This document shows positions 1 through 11,595 of a stretch of DNA of 64,000 nt, one piece after another; within the stretch, counting starts at the first letter, position 1, and each line of letters starts with the position of its first letter. The stretch is from Homarus americanus (taxonomy: Eukaryota; Arthropoda; Malacostraca; Decapoda; Nephropidae): NCBI RefSeq assembly GCF_018991925.1, contig NW_024722158.1, positions 8,491,420 to 8,555,419 of the forward strand, read 5' to 3'. Made by a program: the position numbers and the translations under genes. The notes beneath the pieces were generated by a model. That model was not told the DNA's origin and made no database searches. It saw only the letters and a list, made by a program, of their open reading frames with translations.

Positions 1-715
1 CTCCTTAATTTTGGGATTATTTGAGATGTTAACACAGATGGGTAGTGAAAGGTTTGATCATATTATATAGATATGTTTCCGAGTTAATTGTGACTCGTTA
101 CTCTGACGAAACAATTTGTTGAATTATTGTTGATGGAAACGTTGGAATACTGGTCGGTGTGTTCATTTAAAGTCTTGTTGGCAATAATATGATAGTTTAA
201 AGCTCAGTTAATTATGGGAACATGGGGCGAGCTCGAACCGGACCAACAGTAACACTACAGGACACCCACACAGTGATGCCAAGGCATAAAGTAAATGAAT
301 GTCTCGTTTACCATGACCGTCCATGAGCCATTAAGGTGACTGAGAGACCTGGGCGACAATCTTCGTGGGTATGTTAGATTCCTCACCTGAAAAGAAAAAA
401 AAGAAAAAATATTAATTTTCGTACTGGGAGTTGAGGCACTACACGCCCGCTGTACACATAAATGTCTTTCAAGTAACGTTCAAATATGTATTTCATTATT
501 TATTAATTTAGACATGAAACTTTTGGGATGTGCTCTGAGGATGGAGTAAGTCATATTTCTAAGTCGAAATGTACTACTGTAGACCACACCCTGTGTACTC
601 ACCGTACTTACAAAACAGTGTTTAAAAATCCCTCTTGCCTCTGGCAAGTGTCAACGTCGACAACTCTTTCAAGGACTTTACACATACAGGATGTGAGTGA
701 AATTGGCCTCAAGTT
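1..715. other. AT-rich unique sequence, no gene seen
   Basis: This stretch holds no recognisable gene, RNA or tandem repeat beyond a short A-rich run near 390-410. The open frame at 528-956 crosses into the dispersed repeat that follows and shows no domain, so I do not call it a gene. Confidence 0.5.
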
Positions 716-719
716 TGGA

Positions 720-1115
720 GTTAGCTTTAGGGTTGGTACTATAATGTATTGTCTAATGGTAGACCCTGCTGCTACATGGCATCAAAATATTTTTAGCAAG
801 TCCCAGGTTGCTGATCTGACTTTCTGCCTCATTTGCACACAATTGGAGGGTCTCAATTGTTTCTCTTACTTAGACAACACAACATACATATATTGTTTCT
901 TACTATTGATCTGTTTTTTAATATTTGTATTTATTTATGGTCCTTTTTACCTGTAGCAATAATATTATTACTACTACTATTATCATTATCAATAATAATA
1001 TATTACTATTATTATTACTTAATTCTTTTTATTAATTTTCTTAATTTATATATTTTCACCCCAGGCCCTGATGTGGGTCATTGACCTGTGCTCTTATGGG
1101 ATAATCCAATAAAAA
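720..1115 (+). repeat. Dispersed repeat family A, copy 1
   Basis: This copy shares long matches with 42,615-43,035 and 50,752-50,875. Shared blocks include TAATGGTAGACCCTGCTGC, TTGCACACAATTG-like sequence and GGGTCTCAATTGTTTCTCTTAC. An AT-rich middle with ATT/ATA runs follows, then a conserved end around CCAGGCCC..ATGTGGGTCA..GACCTGTGC. It stops shortly after AATAAAAATGACT. The conserved 3' end and AT-rich spacer suggest a retroposed transcript or SINE/LINE-tail element. I cannot name the family, and the 5' boundary is approximate. Confidence 0.7.
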
Positions 1116-1235
1116 TGACTAATCATCAGCAAGGCTCACTCACCGGGTAGCACTGTGGTGATACACAACTCCTAGCTTGTAGTGACGTCAAAACTCCCAT
1201 AATCCTTTTGAGCGGTCCACTATCTTGTAGGTATA

Positions 1236-1650
1236 GACGCGTTGCAACAGGTGTGCAGTGCGCAATACAAGAGGTGTGCGGCCACACCGATACAGAGAGG
1301 GTGCCCGGCCTGCAGCTACGGAGATGCGCGGCCTGGCGCTACGAGAGGAGTCGCGGCCGCAACGCTACGAGAGAGGTGCGCGGCCGCAACGCTAAGAGGT
1401 GCGCGGCCGCAACGCTACGGAAGGTGAAGCGCCGTCTGAAGAGGTGCGGCGGCGCCACACGAGAGGGTCTGGCTGGCGGCTACGAAGGTCGCGGCATCGC
1501 TCTGCAGAGAGGTCGGCGGCACGCCAGCGCTACGAGAGAAGGTGCAGCGACGCCTACGAGAGTGGCGCGCCCAACGCTACGAGGTTGGAGGCGCGCGGCT
1601 ACGAAGAGAGGCGGCGGCCTTACGCCTACGAGAGGTGCGCGGCCTCGCAG
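1236..1650. repeat. GC-rich degenerate minisatellite with NotI-type sites
   Basis: Units of roughly 23-27 bp repeat the blocks GCTACGAGAGAGGTGCG and CGGCCGCAACGCTACG. GCGGCCGC octamers occur at 1,353, 1,380 and 1,403. The CpG density is far above that of the AT-rich flanks. Open frames through it are Arg/Ala-rich translations of the repeat, not a gene. It abuts the next array directly. Confidence 0.8.
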
Positions 1651-3890
1651 TCACCATCAAGGCAGACAGTCACCATCAAGGCAGACAGTCACCATCAAGG
1701 CGGACAGTCACCATCAAGGCAGACAGTCACCATCAAGGCAGGCAGTCACCATCAAGGCAGGCAGTCACCATCAAGGCAGGCAGTCACCATCAAGGCAGGC
1801 AGTCACCATCAGGCAGACAGTCACCATCAAGGCAGACAGTCACCATCAAGGCAGGCAGTCACCATCAAGGCAGGCAGTCACCATAAGGCAGACAGTCACC
1901 ATCAAGGCAGACAGTCACCATCAAGGCAGACAGTCACCATCAAGGCAGACAGTCACCATCAAGGCAGACAGTCACCATCAGGCAGACAGTCACCATCAAG
2001 GCAGACAGTCACCATCAAGGCAGACAGTCACCATCAAGGCAGACAGTCACCATCAAGGCAGACAGTCACCATCAAGGCAGACAGTCACCATCAAGGCAGA
2101 CAGTCACCATCAAGGCAGGCAGTCACCATCAAGGCAGGCAGTCACCATCAAGGCAGGCAGTCACCATCAAGGCAGGCAGTCACCATCAAGGCAGGCAGTC
2201 ACCATCAAGGCAGGCAGTCACCATCAAGGCAGGCAGTCACCATGCGGGCGAGTCACCATCAAGGCAGGCAGTCACCATCAAGGCAGGCAGTCACCATCAA
2301 GGCAGGCAGTCACCATCAAGGCAGGCAGTCACCATCAAGGCAGGCAGTCACCATCAAGGCAGGCAGTCACCATCAAGGCAGGCAGTCACCATCAAGGCAG
2401 GCAGTCACCATCAGGCAGGCAGTCACCATCAAGGCAGACAGTCACCATCAAGGCAGACAGTCACCATCAAGGCAGACAGTCACCATCAAGGCAGACAGTC
2501 ACCATCAAGGCAGACAGTCACCATCAAGGCAGACAGTCACCATCAAGGCAGGCAGTCACCATCAAGGCAGGCAGTCACCATCAAGGCAGGCAGTCACCAT
2601 CAAGGCAGGCAGTCACCATCAAGGCAGACAGTCACCATCAAGGCAGACAGTCACCATCAAGGCAGACAGTCACCATCAAGGCAGGCAGTCACCATCAAGG
2701 CAGGCAGTCACCATCAAGGCAGGCAGTCACCATCAAGGCAGGCAGTCACCATCAAGGCAGACAGTCACCATCAAGGCAGACAGTCACCATCAGGCAGACA
2801 GTCACCATCAAGGCGTCCCATCAAGGCAGGCAGTAGTCACCATCAAGGCAGACAGTCACCATCAAGGCAGACAGTCACCATCAAGGCAGACAGTCACCAT
2901 CAAGGCAGACAGTCACCATCAAGGCAGACAGTCACCATCAAGGCAGACAGTCACCATCAAGGCAGACAGTCACCATCAAGGCAGACAGTCACCATCAAGG
3001 CGACAGTCACCATCAAGGCGAAGTCACCATCAAGGCAGGCAGTCACCATCAAGGCAGGCAGTCACCATCAAGGCGACAGTCACCATCAAGGCAGGCAGTC
3101 ACCATCAAGGCAGGCAGTCACCATCAAGGCAGGCAGTCACCATCAAGGCAGGCAGTCACCATCAAGGCAGGCAGTCACCATCAAGGCAGGCAGTCACCAT
3201 CAAGGCAGGCAGTCACCATCAAGGCAGGCAGTCACCATCAAGGCAGGCAGTCACCATCAAGGCAGGCAGTCACCATCAAGGCAGGCAGTCACCATCAAGG
3301 CAGGCAGTCACCATCAAGGCAGACAGTCACCATCAAGGCAGACAGTCACCATCAAGGCAGACAGTCACCATCAAGGCAGACAGTCACCATCAAGGCAGAG
3401 TCACCATCAGGCAGACAGTCACCATCAAGGCAGACAGTCACCATCAAGGCAGACAGTCACCATCAAGGCAGGCAGTCACCATCAAGGCAGGCAGTCACCA
3501 TCAAGGCAGGCAGTCACCATCAAGGCAGGCAGTCCCATCAAGGCAGACAGTCACCATCAAGGCAGACAGTCACCATCAAGGCAGACAGACATAGCAGCAG
3601 TCACCATCAAGGCAGGGTCACCATCAAGCCAGACAGTCACCATCAAGGCAGACAGTCACCATCAAGGCGACAGTCACCATCAAGGCAGACAGTCACCATC
3701 AAGGCAGGCAGTCACCATCAAGGCAGACAGTCACCATCAAGGCAACGGGCAGACAGTCACCATCAAGGCAGCAGTCCATCAAGGCAGCAGTCACCATCGG
3801 CAGACAGTCACCATCAAGGCAGGCAGTCACCATCAAGGCAGGCGGTCACCATCAAGGCAGGCAGTCACCATCAAGGCAGACAGTCTACAG
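1651..3890. repeat. 19-bp minisatellite, about 115 copies
   Basis: The unit is AGTCACCATCAAGGCAGAC, with a second variant ending GCAGGC. The two variants occur in runs rather than at random. Scattered copies carry 1-6 base deletions. Because 19 is not a multiple of 3, three units encode a 19-residue repeat in each frame, which explains the long Ser/His/Gln/Arg open frames here. I see no gene. Confidence 0.97.
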
Positions 3891-3975
3891 TGGTAAGAGG
3901 AAGTCGAGCTATTACGATAACAGGATCAAATGACCAAAAGCCGATTTATGTGTGGTGATACGTCAATAGATCTGG

Positions 3976-4200
3976 CAGGAAGGAAGGAAGGAAGGAAGGA
4001 AATGAACGCAGAGGAAGGAAGGAAGGAAGGAAGGAAGGAAGGAAGGGAGGGAGGAATGCAAGGAAGGGAGAGTGAATGCAAGGATGGAAAAATATGGAAG
4101 GAAGGAAGGGAATGAATGGAAGGGTGGACAGATGGATGGGAGGAAGGAAGGAAGGACGGGGAGGGAATGCAAGGAAGGAAGGATGAAATAAAAGATGTAA
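3976..4200. repeat. GGAA-type purine repeat
   Basis: Runs of GGAAGGAAGG are interrupted by AATGCAAGG and AATGGAAGG segments. The plus strand is almost entirely purine. Open frames on the minus strand (Phe/Leu/Pro/Ser-rich) are repeat translations. Confidence 0.9.
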
Positions 4201-4240
4201 GAAGATAGAAGGAAGGCAGCGAATTTTACCAACTAAATTT

Positions 4241-4268
4241 AATCTCTCTCTCTCTCTCTCTCTGTGTG
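4241..4268. repeat. (CT)n microsatellite
   Basis: A CT dinucleotide run ends in GTGTGTG. It sits at the 5' edge of a dispersed repeat fragment. Confidence 0.9.
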
Positions 4269-4374
4269 TGACCAAACACAGAAGGCAGCGTCCCCAGCCT
4301 CTGATAAGTGAGCCACGAGTTGAATTCAAAACACGAGACCTTCCCCTACCCCGCCGGCACCATATATCTATCGC

Positions 4375-4565
4375 CAGCACGAGCCTTCAACAGCGCCTGG
4401 CATTTCCTCCAATACCCAAAGAAGAGAAGTTTATGCTTTCCTGCCCTTTCCACCCCTACATGGTTATATTTACACTTAACGCCAGACGATATCAAAGGCG
4501 ACTATATCTCTAGCCTGAGGTTGCCACTTTGGAAAGTTACGCCAGACGGACGTTCGCCTCCGGCC
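4375..4565 (+). repeat. Dispersed repeat family B, copy 1
   Basis: The blocks GCCTGGCATTTCCTCC, CTTTGGAAAGTT and CGCCAGACGGACGTTCG match the reverse complement of 24,440-24,570, where the order is the same. About 80 bp of extra sequence lies between the blocks here. The open frames at 4,268-4,720 run through it without a recognisable domain. Confidence 0.55.
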
Positions 4566-4724
4566 TTTTGTACAGCCGTGGCACTCTTTACGAAATGCCT
4601 TCTTCAGCAGGCAGTGCAATCGATACAGAGCACACGGCCCATTTCACTCTCCCACCCAAACACAACCACGCTTCCACCATGCCCACCATCCTCCTCACTC
4701 ACTCCTCCTTCCCTCTATGAAACG

Positions 4725-4945
4725 TAACTCTACCTCCACCACACCTCCATGTCTTCACAATCTCCACAGAACCTCCCTCCCACAACCTCCATCCCTTCCA
4801 CACCTCCACCACACCTCCCTCCCACAACCTCCACCACACCTCCCTCCCACCTCCCCCTCCCCACCTCCATCTCATCCAACCTCCCTCCCACAACCTCCAC
4901 CACACCTCCCTCCCACAACCTCCACCACCTCCCTCCACAACCTTC
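4725..4945. repeat. CCTCCCACAACCTCCACCA pyrimidine-rich minisatellite
   Basis: Imperfect units of about 19-28 bp are built from CCTCCCACAACCTCCACCAC. The plus strand is nearly free of G. Gly/Val/Trp-rich minus-strand frames are translations of this repeat. Confidence 0.9.
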
Positions 4946-5019
4946 ACGCTGCAGGAAAACAGAAAAACAGGAAGTCGTCTTGCATGTATCTGTCCTGTGA
5001 CGAGGCACCGGGTGCGAGT

Positions 5020-5190
5020 CTCACCACCAGGTCCTCACCACCCAGGACCTGCAACCAAGGTCCTCGCCCACCCCCAGGTCCTCCCCCCAGGTCTTCCCCA
5101 CCCCCAGGACCTCGCCCACCCCAGGTCCTCGCCCACCTCCAGGCCCTCACCCACCCCAGGTCTTAGACCACCATCGGGTCCTTGCCCACC
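5020..5190. repeat. CAGGTCCTCGCCCACC minisatellite
   Basis: About ten degenerate 17-20 bp copies of CAGGTCCTCGCCCACCCC. It leads into the 41-bp array without unique sequence of any length. Confidence 0.85.
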
Positions 5191-5192
5191 AC

Positions 5193-5935
5193 TAGTAATA
5201 CCAGTTAAGTGACACTATAAGAGCCAGGTCATCTAGTAGTACCAGTTAAGTGACACTATAAGACCAGGTCATCTAGCAGTACCAGTTAAGTGACACTATA
5301 AGAGCCAGGTCATCTAGTAGTACCAGTTAAGTGACACTATAAGAGCCAGGTCATCTAGTAGTACCAGTTAAGTGACACTACAAGAGCCAGGTCATCTAAC
5401 AGTACCAGTTAAGTGACACTATAAGAGCCAGGTCATCTAGTAGTACCAGTTAAGTGACACTATAAGAGCCAGGTCATCTAGTAATACCAGTTAAGTGACA
5501 CTATAAGAGCCAGGTCATCTAGCAGCCAGTTAAGTGACACTATAAGAGCCAGATATCTAACAGTACCAGTTAAGTGACACTATAAGAGCCAGGTCATCTA
5601 GTAGTACCAGTTAAGTGACACTATAAGAGCCGGTCATCTAGTAGTACCAATTAAGTGACACTATAGAGCCAGGTCATCTAACAGTACCAGTTAAGTGACA
5701 CTATAGAGCCAGGTCATCTAGTAGTACCAGTTAAGTGACACTATAAGAGCCAGGTCATCTAGTAATACCAGTTAAGTGACACTATAAGAGCCAGGTCATC
5801 TAACGAGTACCAGTTAAGTGACACTATAAGGCAGGTCATCTAGTAGTACCGTTAAGTGACACTATAAGAGCCAGGTCATCTAGTAGTACCAGAAACGTGA
5901 CACTATAAGAGCCAGGTCATCTAGTAGTCAACCAG
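5193..5935. repeat. 41-bp minisatellite, about 18 copies
   Basis: The unit contains ACCAGTTAAGTGACACTATA followed by AGAGCCAGGTCATCTAGTAGT. Most copies are near-identical, and a few have 1-3 base deletions or CTAACAG in place of CTAGTAG. No open frame is of interest. Confidence 0.97.
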
Positions 5936-6019
5936 TAACAAGCTCAGCCACCTTGCAGTACGGTGAGGTGATCAATAACCCCTCCTCCCCTCCCCATGTT
6001 GCAGGGTGTGGGGAAGCGA

Positions 6020-6205
6020 GTGTCCTGTTGTATCCTGCACCAAACTACCCAGAACCTGCTATTGTATCCTGCACCAAACTACCCAAGGACCTGCTATTGT
6101 ATCCTGCACCAAACTACCCAAGGACCTGTTATTGTATCCTGCATCAAACTACCCAAGGACCTGTTATTGTATCCTGCATCAAACTACCCAAGGAACTGTA
6201 ATCAC
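6020..6205. repeat. 35-bp minisatellite, five copies
   Basis: The unit contains CTATTGTATCCTGCACCAAA then CTACCCAAGGAC. The overlapping 72-83 codon frames here are repeat translations. Confidence 0.93.
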
Positions 6206-6344
6206 CAAGACTAATAACCATAAATATTTCCTATAACCAATAGCACACAACTTGAGGTCTTCAGTAATGTTTACATAAATGCGCTCTCTCTCTCCATGCG
6301 ACGATCGCGAAAAAATAAATAAAAAGTCCTCCGTAAACAACATG

Positions 6345-6640
6345 AAATACCAATGTAACTTAATTTACCTAATCTAATCTAACCCCCAGGTAACGTTAAG
6401 GTGTTTAATCATCCAGGTAAATAAACTGTGGGGTGTTTAATCACGTAAAATAAGCTGGGTGATTATCCAGGTGAAATAAGCTGGGCGGCAATTAATCAGG
6501 TGAAATAAGCTGGGGCGTTTATCCAGGTGAAATAAGCTGGGGCGTTTATCCAGGTGAAATAAGCTGGGGCGTTTATCTAGGTGAAATAAGCTGGGGCGTT
6601 TATCCAGGTAATTAGAGGGTGCCTAATCCTCATGTGCCGC
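6345..6640. repeat. TTAGG-core palindromic element with amplified end module
   Basis: CCTAA-like sequence leads to the element's right-hand end. The end module, AGGTGAAATAAGCTGGGG plus CGTTTATCC, is repeated in tandem about seven times with a 27-bp period. It closes with GTGCCTAATCCTCATGTG. The same module caps the other copies of this family (for example 38,417-38,557 and 61,641-61,793). Here the terminal repeat itself has expanded. Confidence 0.75.
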
Positions 6641-6835
6641 CTAATTACAACTAATAATACGCAATTAACTTTTCCTACACCTGTATGTAAATATTGTTAA
6701 CAAGTTGAGAACAAACGCAAAGTGACGCAATTTATCCCAGTCAGGGTTGTCATTCATTGAGCTGACTGACGCACTTCAAACATCTATATCGCCTATCCTC
6801 AGATCAACAACGCTATAATCACCTACACATTAATA

Positions 6836-7495
6836 CTAAACCTAAACTAACTTACCTAACTTACCAACTACACTAAACCTAATCCCAACCTAACCTAACC
6901 AAATCAAACCCTAACCCAACAACCCATTCTAACCTTAAAACTAACCAAAACTAACTACACTGAACCTAATCTAACCCAACAAATCAAACCTAATCAACCT
7001 AACCTAACCCATTCTCAACCAAACTAACAAACAACCTACATCTAACCTAACAAACCAAATCAAACCTAATCCTAACCTAACCTCAAACCTAACCAATCAA
7101 TCTAACCTAACCACACCCTAAACAAATTTAAATTAACCTCACCTCACGAAACTCTAACCTAACCAAATTTAACTACACTAAACCTAAAATAAACTAACCT
7201 AACCTAGGCATATCTAAAGTAACATAACCAAACTTAACCAAACCAAACGTAGCCTAACCAAGCCTAAACTAACCATACCTAACCTAACCATATCTAAAGT
7301 AACATAACAAACTTAATCTAACCAAACGAAGCCTAACCAATCCTAAACTAACCTAAACTAACCATACCAAACCTAACCTAGGCATATCTTAAGTAACATA
7401 ACCAAACTTAACCTAACCAAACGAAGCCTAACCTAACCATACCTAACCTAACCTAACTATACCTAACCTAACCTAACCTAACCAACCAAATCAAC
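6836..7495. repeat. Degenerate CCTAA (telomere-type) tract
   Basis: About 650 bp of CCTAACCTAA-like sequence, with variants such as AACCAAACC, AATCAAACCTAA and CATACCTAACCTAA. The motif is the arthropod telomere pentamer in its C-rich orientation. The tract is heavily diverged, and a sub-repeat (AGGCATATCTAAAGTAACAT) recurs about three times. This is an old interstitial tract, not a chromosome end. Confidence 0.85.
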
Positions 7496-7519
7496 ATAAT
7501 TAGACCAAGTATAAAACAA

Positions 7520-8715
7520 TTAACTAGCTGTATCATCCTGTACTATCGACCTCAGGACCTGTATCATCCTGTACTATCGACCTCAGTAGCTGTATCATCC
7601 TGTACTATCGACCTCAGTACCTGTATCATCCTGTACTATCAACCTCAGGACCTGTATCATCCTGTACTATCGACCTTCAGTAGCTGTATCATCCTGTACT
7701 ATCGACCTCAGTACCTGTATCATCCTGTACTATCAACCTCAGGACCTGTATCATCCTGTACTATCAACCTCAGGACCTGTATCATCCTGTACTATCGACC
7801 TCAGGACCTGTATCATCCTGTACTATCGCTCATTACCACTCTTCATACCTCAGGACCTGTATCATCTGTACTATCGACCTCAGTAGCTGTATCATCCTGT
7901 ACTATCGACCTCAGTAGCTGCATCCTCACTATCAACCTCAGGACCTGTATCATCCTGTACTATCGACCTCAGGACCTGTATCATCGCCCATCCTGTACTA
8001 TCGACCTCAGTAGCTGTATCATCCTGTACTATCGACCTCAGGACCTGTATCATCCTGTACTATCGACCTCAGGACCTGTATCATCCTGTACTATCGACCT
8101 CAGGACCTGTATCATCCCCTATCGACCTCAGGACCTGTATCATCCTGTACTATCGACCTCAGGCCTGTATCATCCTGTACTATCGACCTCAGGACCTGTA
8201 TCATCCTGTACTATCGACCTCAGGACCTGTATCATCCTGTACTATCGACCTCAGTAGCTGTATCATCTGCTATCGCCTCAGGACCTGTATCATCCTGTAC
8301 TATCGACCTCAGGACCTGTATCATCCTGTACTATCGACCTCAGGACCTGTATCATCCTGTACTATCGACCTCAGGACTTGTATCATCCTGTACTATCGAC
8401 CTCAGGACTTGTATCATCCTGTACTATCGACCTCAGGACCTGCATCATCCTGTATTATCGACCTCAGGACCTGTATCTTCCTGTACTATCGACCTCAGTA
8501 GCTTCATCTGTACTATCGACCTCAGGACCTGTATCATCCTGTACTATCGACCTCAGGACCTGTATCATCCTGTACTATCGACCTCCAAGGACCTGTATCA
8601 TCCTGTACTATCGACCTCAGGACCTGTATCATCCTGTACTATCGACCTCAGGACCTGTATCATCCTGTACTATCGACCCTCAGGACCTGTATCATCCTGT
8701 ACTATCGACCTAACT
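7520..8715. repeat. 31-bp minisatellite, about 38 copies
   Basis: The unit contains CTGTATCATCCTGTACTATC followed by GACCTCAGGAC. Variants carry AGTAGCTG or AGTACCTG in place of AGGACCTG. Some copies are truncated. The 111-codon frame at 8,378 is a translation of this array. Confidence 0.97.
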
Positions 8716-8801
8716 ACTTATTATCACCCTGTGTAATGCAACAATGAAACACTATGGGGGAAAGTTTAATGTGATCTGGGAAATAAATTGCATTACTGTC
8801 A

Positions 8802-8855
8802 GAGAGGGGAGGGAGGGAGGGAGGGAGGGAGGGAGGGAGGGAGAGGAGGAGGGAG
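8802..8855. repeat. (GGGA)n tract
   Basis: GGGA runs with a few interruptions. The plus strand is a candidate for G-quadruplex formation. Confidence 0.9.
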
Positions 8856-9255
8856 GCGCGGCAGCATCACGTGACCACAGCCATCACACACACGCGCCAC
8901 GATAATGCCAGGTAGCCGGAGATAGTGGTGATGGCGGTGGTGACAGGCCAAAAAATGTGGTGACAGGTGTAGAGATGGTGGAGACAGATGGACATGGTGG
9001 AGATATGGTTGGTGACAGGTGGAGAGAGATGGTGGGAAGGGAAGATATTGGTGATGGAGGAGAGGAGGAGATGGTGAAGAAATATATGGTGTAGTGATGC
9101 CGGAAAGATGATGGGAAGAGACGGACGCAATAAATCAATGTTTACATCACCAGTGTCTACTACTAACAATCTAGGCGTGACGGTGAACCTGGTGAGCGTC
9201 TGACCATAACAGCACCAATAACGAGACACAAGGCCACCCACGTCCCTCTGTCCAA
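8856..9255. other. GGTGATGGTGG-rich sequence, no gene seen
   Basis: Loose GGTGGAGA/GGTGAC repeats run across 8,920-9,100. The minus-strand frames of 84-124 codons are Ser/Pro/His-rich and lack any domain I know. Confidence 0.5.
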
Positions 9256-9261
9256 CATTAA

Positions 9262-9445
9262 TGACTAGAACCCCTCCCTCCTTTCTTCCTCTCTCCCCTC
9301 TCCTTCTACCCCTGTCTCCCTTCCTTCCTTCCTGCCTCCCTTCCTTCCTGCCTCCCTCCCTCTTCTACTCTCCCTCTTTCTCTCTCTCTCTCCTTCCTTC
9401 CTTTTACCCTACCCTCTGTCCCTCGTATTTTCTCTTCACTTCATT
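9262..9445. repeat. CCTTCCTT/CTCC polypyrimidine tract
   Basis: The tract is almost pure C/T on the plus strand, made of CCCTTCCTTCCTGCCTC-like segments. The 64-codon frame is its translation. Confidence 0.9.
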
Positions 9446-9479
9446 CGTTCTTTGACTATCATGCTCCATCTTGTGACTA

Positions 9480-10960
9480 TTCAACCTAAACAACTCAACA
9501 GCCTTGGTAGTACAAAATGAAGCCATGCGCATCATCCTAGGTTGCCCCAAATCAACCAGAATTGTAAACATGAGGAAAAGAGCTCGGGCTGCTCTCCCTA
9601 TCTGAGGATAGCTCTATTTAATACCATGTTTTGTGGTTTGAAGAACAATGGTCCCCAAATTACAGCTCAAACTGAATTGATGTTCTATCTAAGTAATCCC
9701 GACCATCTCCTAACCTTCCACAAAGACCCTCTTTGGGGCGTGGCTTCATAAAAAGTTGCAGATCTCTCAAACTGAATGTCCCAATCACCCCAAACGAACC
9801 TATTAATGCCATTCCTCCTTGGCTGGATATATCAGTTCCTATTAATTACACCGATGTGATAGAGATGTCACACTTAAAACTATTAACAGACACATAGAGG
9901 AATTAAATCAGGTGAATGTTAAGCTTTACTGATGGTTCTGTGCAGACAAACACAGGTAGAACAGGCTGTGCAATTGTAATATATAAAGAAAAAGGATGAT
10001 AGTGTCAAACAAGCAAGGCTGAACAACAGGGCCAGCACAACACAAACTGAACGAACTGGAATCTGCTTAGCCACAGACTATCTTAAGAAAATGGAGGTGG
10101 GGTGATATTCTGGGACCCTCAAAGTGCTTTGAAATCAATGAACAGCCCGTCAGGTTCTGTCTAAAGTTGGATGTGATATTAAAAGAAATGTGATAACTGC
10201 CAATGAGAACAACTCTCGTATTGAATTTGTGTGGATTCCGTCGTAATTAGATTAGCATGACCCTGCTGATAGACTGACCAAGGGCATGTAAGAAAAATGT
10301 TGACCGCTGACCTTGTCGCTAATGCTGACTTAAAAACATTCAAGTGAGAATCATGAACGCTGATCTAGAAGAATTGAGAAATGCAGAGAGCCTGACAGTT
10401 GTAGCAATAGTAAATATGATTTGTGACAAGAGGTACCGGTATGGCCAGCATAAGGACAGAACTAGACTATATGATGTAGTCGTGGCAGAATTAGGCTAGG
10501 ATGCAGACACATCTGGCAAGTTTAACTGTACCCATACCAGAACTCTCAGCATGTAAACTTTGTGATAAACCTTTAATGCATACACTTGAACACTATATTA
10601 TTGAATGTGACACTGTCAAAGACTTCAGGCCACCTGACTTATTGTATCCTGAACTTTGTAATTATTACATTGAATCAGGGGTGGGGACAGTCTTGCTGTT
10701 TATCCCAAATTTGCTAGCCCACAGTGATTAGTCTTCAATTAGAATATGACGTCAATGTATATGAACCACTGTCCTGCATGACAGTAAACAGCGACATCAA
10801 CCCACATGACTCTGACCTATATACACTGTTAATGAATAAGATCTATTCCTTTGTGAACGAACCTCTGTCCTGCGTGGCAGTGAGAAGTGATACCACCCTC
10901 AGTGTCAAGACCTGACTGAATACTCAGAATAGGCAAACTGTTCTACAACCTTTGTCAATA
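9480..10960 (+). pseudogene. Decayed non-LTR retrotransposon, RNase H region (I-like)
   Basis: This is the 3' part of a LINE polyprotein broken by many stops and frameshifts. Upstream, around 9,500-9,600, a frame reads QVVQNEAMRIILGCP, typical of the region after reverse transcriptase in these elements. At about 9,930 a frame reads FTDGS and continues GRTGCAIVIYKE, the start of an RNase H fold with its first catalytic Asp. DPQSALKS near 10,110 fits the later Asp segment, and VWIPS then ADRLTKG near 10,230-10,280 fit the end of the domain. A frame at 10,501-10,731 ends with a CxxC...HxxxHxxxxC pattern (CKLCDKPLMHTLEH then C). That resembles the C-terminal zinc-knuckle-like motif of I/R1/Jockey-type elements. 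RNase H plus a LINE-type tail favours the I clade, but that is inference. No reverse transcriptase core remains in the window, so the copy is 5'-truncated. Confidence 0.75.
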
Positions 10961-10974
10961 ACTTTGATAAACTA

Positions 10975-11125
10975 AAACCTTCCACTCACCCTTCATTCCA
11001 GACTCCTTATCTCCCTCCCTCCATTCCACTCTACTTCTCTTTCACCTCCCTCTCTCCCTCCACCTCCCTATCTCCCACCTTTCCTTCATCCTTCTACCTC
11101 TCTATCACCCCTCCTCCCTTTTTTG
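10975..11125. repeat. CT-rich tract
   Basis: CTCCCTCC/CACCTCCC pyrimidine-rich sequence with no coding signal. Confidence 0.8.
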
Positions 11126-11500
11126 TTGACATTTTAAAGTGCGGGAGGCAGAGACAGCGACCAGCCAGCCTCCACCACGACTCACTCTTCACCGGGTCTG
11201 TCCTGGGCTCTGGATCACAGCTGACAGGTGGGAGATAAGACACGTCATCCCCCCCCCACTGTGCCTGGATATTTGTGAACCAATTGTGGAGTTTTTATAT
11301 ATATGTCAAGAGGTAATTTTGTGAACCAGTTATGGAGTTTTACAATATGTCAGCCGTCATGTGGTTATACTGGCGACATAACACACTTACGGTGAGGCCC
11401 TTAAACAGTGTGGATACAGCGCACTACGTTAAGCCTCCGGTACACAAGAGGCGACATGTCGGAACTGCACTCAACATCCTAAGCCAGTTATCCATTTACA
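11126..11500. other. Non-coding; repeat-like block shared with 60.6-60.8 kb
   Basis: The segment GGATATTTGTGAACCAAT, with variants AATTTTGTGAACCAGTT, resembles blocks at 60,601-60,810 (TTATGAACCAATTAAC, GGATATTTATAAACCAG, GGATATCTGTGAGAGATAAG). Both may be fragments of one diverged repeat. The 61-codon frame has no recognisable domain. Confidence 0.35.
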
Positions 11501-11507
11501 GATAAGA

Positions 11508-11595
11508 CAGGACTGACAATACCCCTGGGATCGAACCAGCTACATCGAGAGGAGAGGAGACGAAGGGTGTATCCCTCTGCCACCGCACTCTAGAC

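Noticed and set aside
1208..3594. Open frames of 542 and 731 codons
   Set aside because: They are translations of the GC-rich and 19-bp minisatellites, present in all three frames, with no start context or domain.
6836..7495. Possible chromosome end
   Set aside because: The CCTAA tract is highly diverged and flanked on both sides by long non-telomeric sequence, so it is interstitial.
5193..8715. CRISPR-like direct repeats
   Set aside because: Units are contiguous with no unique spacers, no cas genes are present, and the genome is eukaryotic.
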